From Polyangium mundeleinium (GTDB lineage: Bacteria; Myxococcota_A; Polyangia; Polyangiales; Polyangiaceae), in contig NZ_JAQNDO010000001.1 of assembly GCF_028369105.1 (NCBI RefSeq), positions 8,092,501 to 8,156,500 of the forward strand: a stretch of 64,000 nucleotides of DNA, given 5' to 3'. Position 1 is the first letter of the stretch. Each line of letters begins with the position of its first letter. Under the pieces are notes generated by a model, which was not told the origin of the DNA, searched no databases, and saw nothing but the letters and a program-made list of their open reading frames with translations. Shown piece after piece: positions 40,155 to 49,633 of this stretch. Made by a program: the position numbers and the translations under genes.

Positions 40155-41471
40155 TCAGGGCGCCACGCCGGCTGCTTGCCATAGGGCCACCTCGGCGATC
40201 TTGGCATCCACGGCCAGGTCCACGAACCGGAGCTTTGCGTCGCGCGCGGAGGTGTAGGCATCGACCAGCTCCAGCACCGCGAGGCGCCCGTCGCTGTAGG
40301 CGGCTTCGATTTCGCTCACCATGGCTGCGCTCGACGCGACCGCTGATTCTCGATATTTTTCCAGGGCGATGCGGCGCCGGCTCGCGGCGGCGTACTCGGC
40401 TCGGACGCGCTGGTCGACTTCGAGGGTGAGACCGTCTGCGGCGCTCGACCATGCTTGGGCTCGCATGCGCGCAGCTGGGATCCTGCCTTGGCCGCGGTCC
40501 AGCGACGGAATGGGGACCGTCACGCCCACGAGGACATCGTATTGCCGTTCGTTGTTCGGCCCGATTCCTTGGCCGACGCCGACGCCGCCGTAGACTGCGA
40601 TTCCTGGGAAGACCGAACGCTGGGCGATGTCCACCTCCGCTGCCGCGGCGCGCGCGCGGAGCTGCATGGCGTTGACCTCTGCGTTGTGGTTTTTCGCCGC
40701 GTCCCGGAAGCTGCTCAGCGATGGCAGGGACGACGATTCGTACAGATCGATCTTCGGGGCTCCCAGGAGCGCGGACGCGCCTGGACCGACGGCGACGTCG
40801 AATGCGCCTCGCTCGGTCGCGATCTGCGCTTCGGCCTCCTCGACGGCCGCGCGCGCGTCTGCGACGGCGATGGCCATGCGTGACGCATGATACCTTGGCG
40901 CGAGCCCACCCGCGACGCGCGCCTCGACGATGCCCCGGGCCCGCTCGACCTGCGCGAGCGTCCCCACGACGACATTCTTCCGCTCGAAGGCGCCTGCGAG
41001 CGCAAGGAAGGCTCGGCGCACTTCGAGTGCGAGACGCGTCCGCGTGGCGCCCGTATCGGCGTGCGTCGCGTCCCGTTCGAGCTCTGCGGCGCGACGCCGC
41101 GCCGTCGGCAGGCCACTCGTCTCCAGAAATTGCGTCACGCCGATCTGCCCTGCGCCGAGCAGCGGATCGTACGTGGTGTACCCGAGGGATCGGGCATATT
41201 GGATGTTGATCTGTGGATTCGTCCAGACCCCCGCCGCGACGACGTCGTGCGCCGCGGCGCGGCCCGTGGCCTGCGCGGACACGAGCTGCGGGTGCCGATC
41301 GAGGGCCGCGAGCGCGTCGGCCAGCGAAAACCCTGGGGCCGCGGGCGTCTCGCCCATCGTCGTCGCGGCGTCGACGCCGGCCCGCGCGGGCTCCGCCAGG
41401 GCCCCCAGGAGCAGGAGGAGGCAGGCCCCGGGGCCGAGCCCGCGCCGCATGGCACGCTTCAGGAATCGCAT
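40155..41471 (-). CDS. TolC-family outer-membrane channel of a metal efflux system (CusC/CzcC type)
   Basis: ATG 41471 gives 438 aa with a signal peptide 'GACLLLLLGALAEPARAGVD'. The two OEP repeats are visible: 'LADALAALDRHPQLVSAQAT' and 'WTNPQINIQYARSLGYTTYD' in the first, 'FRDAAKNHNAEVNAMQLRAR' and 'VTVPIPSLDRGQGRIPAARM' in the second. Long Ala/Arg-rich helices form the periplasmic tunnel. It overlaps the permease gene by 13 nt. With the permease and adaptor it makes a tripartite pump from periplasm or cytoplasm to the outside. Confidence 0.9.
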   Translation of the reverse strand: MRFLKRAMRRGLGPGACLLLLLGALAEPARAGVDAATTMGETPAAPGFSLADALAALDRHPQLVSAQATGRAAAHDVVAAGVWTNPQINIQYARSLGYTTYDPLLGAGQIGVTQFLETSGLPTARRRAAELERDATHADTGATRTRLALEVRRAFLALAGAFERKNVVVGTLAQVERARGIVEARVAGGLAPRYHASRMAIAVADARAAVEEAEAQIATERGAFDVAVGPGASALLGAPKIDLYESSSLPSLSSFRDAAKNHNAEVNAMQLRARAAAAEVDIAQRSVFPGIAVYGGVGVGQGIGPNNERQYDVLVGVTVPIPSLDRGQGRIPAARMRAQAWSSAADGLTLEVDQRVRAEYAAASRRRIALEKYRESAVASSAAMVSEIEAAYSDGRLAVLELVDAYTSARDAKLRFVDLAVDAKIAEVALWQAAGVAP

Positions 41472-44400
41472 GGGACAACCTCCACCGGCGCCTCGCGGCG
41501 TCGACCTGCATACGCGACCGGCAAAACGAAGAGAATGGCCGGGATCCCGGCGAGGAGCCCGGCGATGATGGCGATGGCGAAGGGCCTTTGCGTCTCGCTC
41601 CCCATCGCATGGGAGAGCGCCGCGGGGAGCAGGCCGAGGAGCGCGAGCGAGGTGGTGAGAACGACGGGCCGGAACGCGACCTCGGCGCCTTCCAGCATCG
41701 CGCCATGGGGGTTCGTCTCGGCGATCTCGTCGATGCGCGAGCATATCAAGACCCCCGCCAGCACGAGCTGCCCGAGGAGCGCAATGCACCCGACCGCGCT
41801 GCTCACCGAGAAATTCTCCCCCATGAGCCGGAGCCCCGCGACGGCGCCGACCAGCGCGAGCGGCAGGAACGCGAGGATCATCAACGTCGGTCGCAAGCGC
41901 CGGAAGTTCGCGTACAGGATCGCGAGGATCGCGAGGACCGCGAGCGGCAAGGCGATCCCCAGCCGTCGCATGGCGCGCCGCTGGTTCTGGAACTCGCCGC
42001 CCCAGCTCACGTACGTCCCTTCCGGCAGCGCTCCCAGCGTGGCCACGGCGCGCTGCCCGTCCTCCACGACGCTCCCGAGATCCCGCCCGCGCACGTTGAA
42101 TTTCACGGCGACGAAGCGCGAGAAATCTTCACGCCATACCGCGGAGCGCCCCGTCCCGAGCTCGATCTTGGCGACCTCGCCGAGCGTCGCGCGGTTCTCC
42201 GCTTCCCCCACGACCAGGCGCCCGAGCGCGCTCGGGTCGGCGCGGACCGCGTCGGGCAGCCGCAGCGCGACGCCGTGACGCCGCTCCCCCTCCCATACCT
42301 CCGTCGCCACCGCGCCCCCCAGCGCAACTGCAATCGTGCTCTGCACGTCGTCGATCGCGAGCCCCCGGCGGGCAATCGCATCGCGGTGGATGTCGATCCG
42401 GAGCTGCGGGTTGTCCCCGGCCATGTAGATCGCGAGATCGGTCACGCCTTGCACCTGGCCGAGTTTTTCGCGGATCTTCTCGGCGAGCTCGGTCGAACCT
42501 TTCAGGTCCTCGCCGTGCACCTTGACGACCACCTGGCCAATGATGCCGGAGATGGTCTCGAAGACGCGGTCCGTGATCGGCTGCGAGAAGTTGTATTGCA
42601 CGCCCGGGATCGCGCGGAGGCTCTGGCGTAGCTCGGCCTCCAGCGTGCGCCGGGTCGAGCCGGGGCGCCATTCGGTCTCGGGGCGCAGCGGCACGAAAAA
42701 CTCGGCGTTGTTCGGGCCCTCGGCCTGCGTGGCGGCCTCGGGGCGGCCGATGTGCGAGAGCACGTCCACCGCCTCGGGCAAGCGGAGGATCTTCTCGCGG
42801 ATCCGCCGGACCTGGCTGCGTGTCTCGTCGAGGGAAATGGTCGAGGGGAACGTGGACGTGATGTAAAAGCCGCCCTCGTTCAGCTCTGGGAGGAACTCCG
42901 TACCGATTCCGCTCGCATAAGCGGCGCCCCCGAGCGCGGCTGCGCCGCTCGCCGCGATCACCAGGATGCGCATCCGCGCCGCCCGCGCGAGGAGCCGCAG
43001 GTAGCTACGTCGCAGCCATTGCAGCCATCGTGCATCCTCCGCGGCGCCGTGCTCCGGGAGCGCGAACGTCTCCAGGGCCGGCACGACGAATGCCGCGCAG
43101 ACGAGGGCGCCGAGGAGCGCGAAGGCATAGGTGTAGGCCATCGGCGCGAAGATCCTCCCCTCGACGCGCTCGAGCGAGAAGATGGGCGCGAGCGCCGCGA
43201 TGATGATCAGCATCGAAAAGATGACGGGTTTGGCGACGCTGCCCGTGGCCCGCTCGATGAGGCTCCGTTTGTCCTCTCCCGGCGCCCGCGGGCCGTGCAT
43301 GAAGTGCAGCGTCGTCTCGAGCACGATGACCGCGCCGTCGACGATGATCCCGAAATCGATGGCGCCGAGCGAGATGAGGTTCGCTGGCAGGCCCATCAAC
43401 TTGAGCCCCACGAACGCGGCGAGCAGGCTGAGCGGGATCACCAGGAAAATGATGAGCGCCCCGCGCAGCGTGCGGAGGAAGAGATACACCACGGCGACGA
43501 CGAGCAGCGCGCCCTCGGCCATGTTGCGCTTCACCGTGCCGAGCGTCGCGTCGACGAGGGAGGTTCGATCGTAGAACGTGTCCATCGTGACGCCGCGGGG
43601 GAGCACATCACGGTTGAGCTGCTCGATGCGCTCCTTCAAGGCGTCGAGGACCACGCTCGGGTTTTGCCCGCGCCGGAGCAGCACGATGCCCTCGACCACC
43701 TCGTCCTCGTGCCCTCGCCCCACGGATCCACGCCGCGGCGTCGACCCCTCGACGACCGTGGCGATGTCCTGCAGGAGCACGGGGACGCCGCCGACCTCGC
43801 GCACCACGGCGAGGCCGATATCGGCCGGCGAGCGCAGGGCGCCGACACCTCGCACCACGAACTCCTGCGAGCCAATGCCGACATACCCACCCCCGGCGTT
43901 GGCGTTCGTCTTTTCGAGGGCCTCGTAGACCTCCTGCACCGCGATCCCCGTCGCGGCGAGGCGGGCCGGATCGATGCGCACCTGGTATTGCCGCTCGAAC
44001 CCGCCGAACGTCACGACCTCGGCGACGCCGGGGACCGCGCGCAGGCGCCGCTCCACGACGAAATCCTGAATGGCCCGCAGGTCCCGCAAGGGCTTGTCCC
44101 CGCGCAGGGTGTAGCGGTAAATCTGGCCCACCGGCGTGGCCTGGGGCCCCATGATCGTCTCGGCGGACGCCGGCAATTCCGCGTCACGCAGCCGCTCCGC
44201 GACCAGCGTACGCAATTCGAAGTCCGAGGTCCCTTCCTCGAACGTGAGCGTCATGAGGCAAAGCCCGAAGACGGAGACGGATCGGAGATCACGGAGCCGT
44301 GGGGTCCCCGCGAGCACACGTTCGAGCTCCAGCGTGACCTTTTTCTCGACCTCCTCCGCCGCCTGCCCGGGATAAAGGCCGACGACCTCCACCATCGGAT

Positions 44401-44530
44401 CGGTGACATCGGGAAACGCCTCGATGGGCAGGCTGCGGAAGGCCTGCACGCCGACGATCGCGAACAGGGCCGCGAACGTGACGACGAACGGCCAGCGACG
44501 AACGGCGAAACGAGCAATGGCTTTGAACAT
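41459..44530 (-). CDS. Heavy-metal RND efflux permease, CzcA/CusA family
   Basis: A 1023-aa protein with 12 expected TM helices. The HME-RND signature 'LGAIDFGIIVDGAVIVLE' (Asp, Asp and Glu of the DFGxxxDGAxxxxE proton-relay motif, about residue 400) is intact. Other family marks: 'LPIEAFPDVTDPMVEVVGLY', 'YPGQAAEEVEKKVTLELERV' and 'FLVIPLSLLAAFVGLKLMG'. The DFG form is seen in zinc/cobalt/cadmium CzcA proteins as well as others, so the metal is not settled. It starts 6 nt after the adaptor stop and ends inside the TolC gene start. Confidence 0.95.
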   Translation of the reverse strand: MFKAIARFAVRRWPFVVTFAALFAIVGVQAFRSLPIEAFPDVTDPMVEVVGLYPGQAAEEVEKKVTLELERVLAGTPRLRDLRSVSVFGLCLMTLTFEEGTSDFELRTLVAERLRDAELPASAETIMGPQATPVGQIYRYTLRGDKPLRDLRAIQDFVVERRLRAVPGVAEVVTFGGFERQYQVRIDPARLAATGIAVQEVYEALEKTNANAGGGYVGIGSQEFVVRGVGALRSPADIGLAVVREVGGVPVLLQDIATVVEGSTPRRGSVGRGHEDEVVEGIVLLRRGQNPSVVLDALKERIEQLNRDVLPRGVTMDTFYDRTSLVDATLGTVKRNMAEGALLVVAVVYLFLRTLRGALIIFLVIPLSLLAAFVGLKLMGLPANLISLGAIDFGIIVDGAVIVLETTLHFMHGPRAPGEDKRSLIERATGSVAKPVIFSMLIIIAALAPIFSLERVEGRIFAPMAYTYAFALLGALVCAAFVVPALETFALPEHGAAEDARWLQWLRRSYLRLLARAARMRILVIAASGAAALGGAAYASGIGTEFLPELNEGGFYITSTFPSTISLDETRSQVRRIREKILRLPEAVDVLSHIGRPEAATQAEGPNNAEFFVPLRPETEWRPGSTRRTLEAELRQSLRAIPGVQYNFSQPITDRVFETISGIIGQVVVKVHGEDLKGSTELAEKIREKLGQVQGVTDLAIYMAGDNPQLRIDIHRDAIARRGLAIDDVQSTIAVALGGAVATEVWEGERRHGVALRLPDAVRADPSALGRLVVGEAENRATLGEVAKIELGTGRSAVWREDFSRFVAVKFNVRGRDLGSVVEDGQRAVATLGALPEGTYVSWGGEFQNQRRAMRRLGIALPLAVLAILAILYANFRRLRPTLMILAFLPLALVGAVAGLRLMGENFSVSSAVGCIALLGQLVLAGVLICSRIDEIAETNPHGAMLEGAEVAFRPVVLTTSLALLGLLPAALSHAMGSETQRPFAIAIIAGLLAGIPAILFVLPVAYAGRRREAPVEVVPCDS

Positions 44531-44535
44531 AAGCT

Positions 44536-45660
44536 TTACAGGATGAGGTCGAGCTCGCCGTCCAGGAGGACCGCATTCGTCGTGACCACGTCGTCGCCTT
44601 CGTTCAGGCCCTTCAGGATCTGCACGTCGTCGCCGAGATTCGAGCCGACCTCCACGACGCGCCGTTCGAGCACGCCCGGCTCGATCTGCACGAGCACGAC
44701 GCGGTCATCCCTGCGCAGGAGAACAGCCCCGCGCGGCACCACGAGGGTCCGCTCGGCGCCGCGCACCGTCACCTCGACACGCGCGCTCATCTCCGCGCGC
44801 AGGCGCGGCTCGTCCGTATTCGGCGCGCAAGCCGCCTCCGTCGTATGCGTGCGCCGGTCCACGGCCCGGACCGCATGCACCACCTTCCCCTCGATACGCT
44901 GGGCGCCGAGGGCGGGGACCGTGAACGCGCAAGGCGCGCCCTCCGCGAGGAGCGGCGCGTCCCGCTCGGGAAACGCGGCCCGAACGACGAGCTTTTTGCC
45001 GTCGCCGATGAGGAACGCCGCGTCGTCGTCCTCCGGCGTGACCCGCTCGCCCGGATCGACCGAGCGCGCGAGGAGCTGACCTCCGGCCGTGGCCTTCAGC
45101 TCGAACGTGTCGCCGGAGCCGGCGGACACGCCCGCCGCGCTGAGCGAGAGCCTCGTCCCCTGCAATTCGGCCTTGGCCGTCGAATACCTCGCGCGCGCCT
45201 CGACGAGATCCCGGCTCGACGCGGCGCCCTGGTTCACGAGCTTCTCGAGCCTTTCGACCCCGTCCTTCTCGGCGGAGATCACAATCGACAGCCGACCGAG
45301 CTCCGAGCGCAACCGCGCGACTTCACTGCTGCGCAGCGTGGCGAGGGCCTGCCCGGCCTGGAGCTCGCTCCCCACGGCGACGTGGACACGCTCCACGAAG
45401 GCCGGAAACGGGACGCGCACGGCGTAGGAGGCGTTCGGCGCGAACGCCACGCGCCCGAAGCCCTGGAGCTTGGCCTGGACGTCACTCGCGCGCGCGGGCG
45501 CAAAGTTGAACTGGGAGGCGAGGTCTTCGCGAATACGCAGGCGCCCGGTGTCGAGGGCCTCGTAGGGAGGCTTTAATGTCACGGGAGAAGGGGGGGCCCC
45601 CTTGCCACAAGCTGTGAGCAAGAGCGCGAAGGCGCACGCGATGGCGGAACGTAGCATCAT
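44536..45660 (-). CDS. Periplasmic adaptor (CzcB/CusB-like) lipoprotein
   Basis: A 374-aa protein with lipoprotein signal 'SAIACAFALLLTACGKGAPP' (lipid Cys about residue 18). The order of lipoyl/hairpin/barrel parts is visible: 'VRVPFPAFVERVHVAVGSEL', 'LATLRSSEVARLRSELGRLS', coiled-coil arms, 'LKATAGGQLLARSVDPGERV', 'VVPRGAVLLRRDDRVVLVQI', 'VEVGSNLGDDVQILKGLNEG'. It lacks His/Met-rich N-terminal metal-binding motifs. It is the first gene of the efflux operon. Confidence 0.92.
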   Translation of the reverse strand: MMLRSAIACAFALLLTACGKGAPPSPVTLKPPYEALDTGRLRIREDLASQFNFAPARASDVQAKLQGFGRVAFAPNASYAVRVPFPAFVERVHVAVGSELQAGQALATLRSSEVARLRSELGRLSIVISAEKDGVERLEKLVNQGAASSRDLVEARARYSTAKAELQGTRLSLSAAGVSAGSGDTFELKATAGGQLLARSVDPGERVTPEDDDAAFLIGDGKKLVVRAAFPERDAPLLAEGAPCAFTVPALGAQRIEGKVVHAVRAVDRRTHTTEAACAPNTDEPRLRAEMSARVEVTVRGAERTLVVPRGAVLLRRDDRVVLVQIEPGVLERRVVEVGSNLGDDVQILKGLNEGDDVVTTNAVLLDGELDLIL

Positions 45661-45721
45661 GCAGACCTATAGCCCGACGAATGCCGCGCGCCGTTACGAG
45701 CGACGATACGTTTTTGTAATG

Positions 45722-45749
45722 GTTACGGGCTACATTAAATCTCCGTAAC
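45722..45749. promoter_or_regulatory. Inverted repeat GTTACGG-N14-CCGTAAC before the efflux operon
   Basis: GTTACGG (45722-45728) and CCGTAAC (45743-45749) around an AT-rich centre (CTACATTAAATCT), 62 bp before the adaptor ATG at 45660. A third GTTACG lies at about 45693. It is a plausible operator for a metal-responsive regulator, none of which is encoded nearby. The rest of 45661-45986 holds no gene. Confidence 0.5.
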
Positions 45750-45986
45750 GATGTCGGCTCCGCGTCCTTCCTGCGCCCCTGACGTCTGCTCCTGCGGCGC
45801 GCCTCGGCCTCCCCCTCCTGCGCGCCCGTCGGGGCGCTGGCCCCCACGGGTACCGCAGAATTCCGGTGATGGGGTGTCGCGGTCCGCTTGCATCCTTTCA
45901 AGAAAAATCCGCTCTTCGTCGAGCGACAACGACGCTCCTCCGTTCATTTTCGCCCCTGCGATGCGCAGAATGGGCGATGATGCGCC

Positions 45987-48071
45987 ATGGTCTCTTCAAA
46001 ACTTTGCTTCGCTTCTGCCCTGGCGATTCTCGCGTCTTCTTTCGGGGTCGCATGCTCGGACACGCCTGAAACCACCGGCTCCGGCGGACAAGGCGCCGCC
46101 GGCGGGATGGGCGGCGGTGGTGCGGGAGGGAGCGGCGCCGCCGGCGGGGGCGGCCCGGTCATCCCCGCGGAGCACCCGCGGATCTACTTGAACGAGGCGA
46201 ACCGCGGCCGGCTCGGCGCCGCGCTCGCAGCCGCCGAGCCAGCCGCCGTGCGTTTCCGCGACATGGTGGACGGCCACCTACAAAACGGCAATGTTTACGC
46301 GTTCGAGCCGCACTTTGCGGCGCTCCTCGGCGTCCTCACCGGCGAGGCGGCCTATTGCGCCTATGCGGTCGACGAAGTCGAAACGCGCGTCGCCGCGGAA
46401 GAGGCGCTGATCACCGCCGGCGAGCGCGCCGAGGTGGCCCACGACAGTTATCTCTACATCGGCGAGACCATCGGCGATCTCGCGCTGGTCCATGACTGGT
46501 GCTTCGACTCCACGACGCCCGAGCAGCGCGCCCGCTGGCTCGCCTATGCCAACCAGGCGGTCTGGAACGTCTGGCACCCGGAAGAGGCGACCTGGGGCGG
46601 CGTCTCCTACCCGTGGAGCGGTTGGTCGATCGAGAACCCCTCGAACAACTACTATTACTCGTTCCTGCGCGCGACGATGCTCCTCGGCCTTTCGTCTCTC
46701 GGCGAGCACGAGAGCGCGCAGACGTGGCTCGACACGTTCCGCGTGACGAAGATCCAGAACGAGCTCGTGCCCACGTTCACGAGTGATCTCCAGGGCGGCG
46801 GCTCGCGCGAGGGCACCGGCTACGGCGTGGCGATGAAAAACCTCTTCCGGCTCTACGATCTGTGGGAATCGAGCACGGGGGAGCGGATCTGGGATCTCAC
46901 GAGCCACACGCGCGCGTCGTTGCCGAGCCTCATCCATTCCACCGTGCCCACCCTCGATCGCATCGCGCCGATCGGCGACCACGCGCGCGACAGCACGGCG
47001 GCCCTCTTCGATTACCACCGATCGTACGTGCTGCTCCTGTCCCACCTGCTCGGCCCGGACGATCCGCTCACGGACGTGGCGCAGACCTGGCTCGACGCCT
47101 GCTCGGTGCCGCAGATGGAGCAGCGGTTCATGTACATCGATGACTTCCTCTACAGCGCGCCGGCGCACGCGAAGCGCCCCCTCGCGGACTTGCACCCGAC
47201 GTACCACGGCGCCGGCACGGGAAACGTCTTCTTCCGGAATGGCTGGGACACGAAGGCGACGTGGGGCGCCTTCATGGCCGGCCCGTTCACGGAGAGCCAC
47301 GCGCACCGCGACCAGGGCTCGCTGCTGATCTACCAGGGCGAATGGTTGGCGTACGATCAGAACATCCTGTCGCACTCGGGGATCTACCAGAACGAAGAGG
47401 CGCACAACCTCGTGCGCATCGAGCAAAACGGCGCCACGGTCACGATGCAGAATGGCGCGGCAAACCTCGTGGCCCTGCACGATACGCCGCACTTCCTCTA
47501 CCTGCGCGCGGACATCACGCCCGTCTATGCGGGGAAAGGGGCCGTGGGCCGCGTGGATCGAGAGGTGCTCTTCCTGAAGGGGCCGGGCGCCTTCCTGGTG
47601 ATGGACCGCGTGGACACGAACGACGGCGCCCAGGCCGTATGGCAGCTCAATGCGCCGATCTCACCGACGTCGCTCGGCCAAGGGTGGGAGGTGAGCGGCG
47701 CGCAAGGCTCGCTCGACGTGAGGCCGCTCTTCCCCGCACTTCCCAGCGGCGAGGTGCTCGCCTGGCCGGCGCTCGAATCGGAGATGAGCGGCGGCTACCG
47801 GCTCGACGTGCGCGACCCGGCCGCGGGCGGACAAGCTCGCTTCCTGATGCTGCTCGCCCCGGGCGGCGCCGTTGCGAGCGCCACGCCGACGTCGAGCGCA
47901 GGGACGATCGGCGCGAACGTGGCCTTCGACGACGGGACGAGCGTCGAGGTGGGCTTCGGCGAGGATCAGGCGGGCGGGACGTTGAAGCTCAATGCCGGGG
48001 GAAGCACCGTGTTCGACGGCCCTCTCCCGGAGGCTGTCGGCACGCTGCCGCTCCTGAAGAACGGGAATTGA
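45987..48071 (+). CDS. Heparinase II/III-like lipoprotein (polysaccharide lyase type)
   Basis: A 694-aa protein. Signal 'ASALAILASSFGVACSDTPE' (lipid Cys about residue 23) and a Gly/Ala linker (about 30-55). The first half is an alpha-toroid-like helical domain ('FVRATMLLGLSSLG'-type helices, 'GWSIENPSNNYYYSFLRATM'). The second half has the heparinase II/III pattern: 'YHGAGTGNVFFRNGWDTKAT', 'AGPFTESHAHRDQGSLLIYQ', 'AYDQNILSHSGIYQNEEAHN', where His, Tyr and Asn residues typical of these lyases lie. It probably cleaves uronic-acid polysaccharides at the cell surface. The specificity cannot be told. The GH-like gene ends 1 bp away on the other strand. Confidence 0.82.
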   Translation: MVSSKLCFASALAILASSFGVACSDTPETTGSGGQGAAGGMGGGGAGGSGAAGGGGPVIPAEHPRIYLNEANRGRLGAALAAAEPAAVRFRDMVDGHLQNGNVYAFEPHFAALLGVLTGEAAYCAYAVDEVETRVAAEEALITAGERAEVAHDSYLYIGETIGDLALVHDWCFDSTTPEQRARWLAYANQAVWNVWHPEEATWGGVSYPWSGWSIENPSNNYYYSFLRATMLLGLSSLGEHESAQTWLDTFRVTKIQNELVPTFTSDLQGGGSREGTGYGVAMKNLFRLYDLWESSTGERIWDLTSHTRASLPSLIHSTVPTLDRIAPIGDHARDSTAALFDYHRSYVLLLSHLLGPDDPLTDVAQTWLDACSVPQMEQRFMYIDDFLYSAPAHAKRPLADLHPTYHGAGTGNVFFRNGWDTKATWGAFMAGPFTESHAHRDQGSLLIYQGEWLAYDQNILSHSGIYQNEEAHNLVRIEQNGATVTMQNGAANLVALHDTPHFLYLRADITPVYAGKGAVGRVDREVLFLKGPGAFLVMDRVDTNDGAQAVWQLNAPISPTSLGQGWEVSGAQGSLDVRPLFPALPSGEVLAWPALESEMSGGYRLDVRDPAAGGQARFLMLLAPGGAVASATPTSSAGTIGANVAFDDGTSVEVGFGEDQAGGTLKLNAGGSTVFDGPLPEAVGTLPLLKNGN

Positions 48072-48072
48072 G

Positions 48073-49104
48073 CTAGCCGCGCGGCCCCTCGGGCCGGAGG
48101 AACGCCGCGCGAAGCGTCCCCCATTCGTCCTCGGTCATCTCCCAGTCCGAGTAGAGCGCAATGCCCTGGTAGTTCGCTGGGAGAAGGGGATACGCCTGCA
48201 GCGCCGCATTCGCCCCTGCGAGCGCATTCGGTACATTCTCGATGTCTGCGTGGTGGTAGCCGACGCCCGGGTCGTCATAGGCCGGCAGCCCGAGGAGGAC
48301 GGGCGTCGCTCCCGCCCAATCGAGCACCTCGCGCGTCCACCGCGTGACGAGGTTCTTGTAGAGCTTCACGTTCGTGAGCGCCGTGTCGTACAGCATGACC
48401 GCGAGCTGATCCACACGCTGCGCGACCTCGCGAAAATACGCTTCGTCCCAGTGGATGTCGCTGAAGGGATGCAGGATCGTCGTCGGCGGGTACGCGGCGA
48501 CCGACAGCAGTTTTCCCTTGGGCAAACCCGCGCGGAGCTCTTCGAGCAGCGTCAAATATCGAGCATGGCCGCTCGGGCAAGGCTCGATGTTCACGTGGAT
48601 CCCGGCGATGCGCGGGTGGGCGTCGAGGAGCGCGCGGATGGAACGCGTAAACCCCTCGCGCCAGGCGCGATCGTCTGGCCGGGCGGACACGTCGAGCACG
48701 CCGCCCACCCAGGGCAGGACGCGAAACCCCTCGAATGCATCGAGGAACCGCTCGGTCTGGGTCGGGTCGTGGGGCGCAATGGCCCCCCAGGGCTCGGCGG
48801 GGCAGAGGTGCGGGAACACGTCGCGGATACGGTGGCGGCGGAGCAACGCGGCGGCCTCGGCGAGCCGTCGCGGATCACGAAAGAGCGGCTTCTTCGCCTC
48901 TTTGCCATACTGCGTGAACCAGCCGTCGCCGCCGAGCCAGCCGTGCTGCATCCAGATGCCGTTCGTGCCGAGATCGTAACGACCATCCACCACCGTCGCG
49001 CCGGGCGACCACACGACGTACGCGACGGTCGACGCGGCCCCGACGACGGCGCAGGCCAGCAGTTGCCGGCGGGTGGAGAGGCCTTGGGACCTGGAAGGGG
49101 GCAT
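48073..49104 (-). CDS. GH18-like TIM-barrel protein, membrane anchored or exported
   Basis: ATG 49104 gives 343 aa. N-terminal hydrophobic segment with twin Arg ('STRRQLLACAVVGAASTVAY', residues 10-29), so it may be a Tat substrate or anchored. The barrel pattern follows: 'NGIWMQHGWLGGDGWF', 'RIAGIHVNIEPCPSGHARYL' (the acidic residue at the barrel mouth, like GH18 DxxDxE strands), 'LSVAAYPPTTILHPFSDIHW', 'VDQLAVMLYDTALTNVKLYK', 'PVLLGLPAYDDPGVGYHHAD'. The substrate is unknown. Its first 264 bp are duplicated at 49829-50092. Confidence 0.7.
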   Translation of the reverse strand: MPPSRSQGLSTRRQLLACAVVGAASTVAYVVWSPGATVVDGRYDLGTNGIWMQHGWLGGDGWFTQYGKEAKKPLFRDPRRLAEAAALLRRHRIRDVFPHLCPAEPWGAIAPHDPTQTERFLDAFEGFRVLPWVGGVLDVSARPDDRAWREGFTRSIRALLDAHPRIAGIHVNIEPCPSGHARYLTLLEELRAGLPKGKLLSVAAYPPTTILHPFSDIHWDEAYFREVAQRVDQLAVMLYDTALTNVKLYKNLVTRWTREVLDWAGATPVLLGLPAYDDPGVGYHHADIENVPNALAGANAALQAYPLLPANYQGIALYSDWEMTEDEWGTLRAAFLRPEGPRG

Positions 49105-49254
49105 GCGCGCGCTTGGCTCCGGCCGGATGAGACTGTGGAGGAATGCGCTGCCGTGGACAAGACAAATCCCGCGCGGCATTCGGCGTGGAGGCTTTGCACG
49201 AGCGCGTGATTCGGAAGTTGCCACGAAGGGGCGCCGTTGGTATCCATCGCCCCC

Positions 49255-49581
49255 ATGAAACACATCGGCTGGCTGCTCGCGGCGCTGATCCTCTCGAGCG
49301 GCTGTAACTCGGCGATCGGCCCGAATCAAGCGGACGGGAGCGATTGCAACATCGTCTTGGACGAGAAAGCCTGCGGCGCGGCGTCGTACTGCGATCCCGG
49401 GGACCGCGTGGACGGCAGGTACGCGCGGAGACGCACCTACGGGCTGCTCCGCGACGGGGACCACGCGGTCGGCACCTGCAGGCCAAAGGGCGGCCCCGGC
49501 GCGGCGTGTAACGAGACCGAGGCATGCATCAGCAAACGCTGCACGCACGAGACGCCCGAAGCCAAGGGCGTCTGCAAGTAG
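49255..49581 (+). CDS. Small Cys-rich lipoprotein, copy 1
   Basis: A 108-aa protein from ATG 49255: signal 'KHIGWLLAALILSSGCNSAI' with lipid Cys near residue 17. The mature part has eight or more cysteines ('DCNIVLDEKACGAASYCDPG', 'VGTCRPKGGPGAACNE', 'ACISKRCTHE', 'GVCK') in a knottin-like spacing. It is divergent from the GH-like gene. Copy 2 lies at 50245-50580 as part of the tandem duplication. Confidence 0.78.
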   Translation: MKHIGWLLAALILSSGCNSAIGPNQADGSDCNIVLDEKACGAASYCDPGDRVDGRYARRRTYGLLRDGDHAVGTCRPKGGPGAACNETEACISKRCTHETPEAKGVCK

Positions 49582-49633
49582 GCCACGCGCGACGAAGCCC
49601 TGTCGAGCGCCTCGCCGAGCTCGATGCAGAGGC

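Noticed and set aside
42752-45079. 775-aa plus-strand frame over the RND efflux genes
   Set aside because: Antisense to permease and adaptor; charged and repetitive composition.
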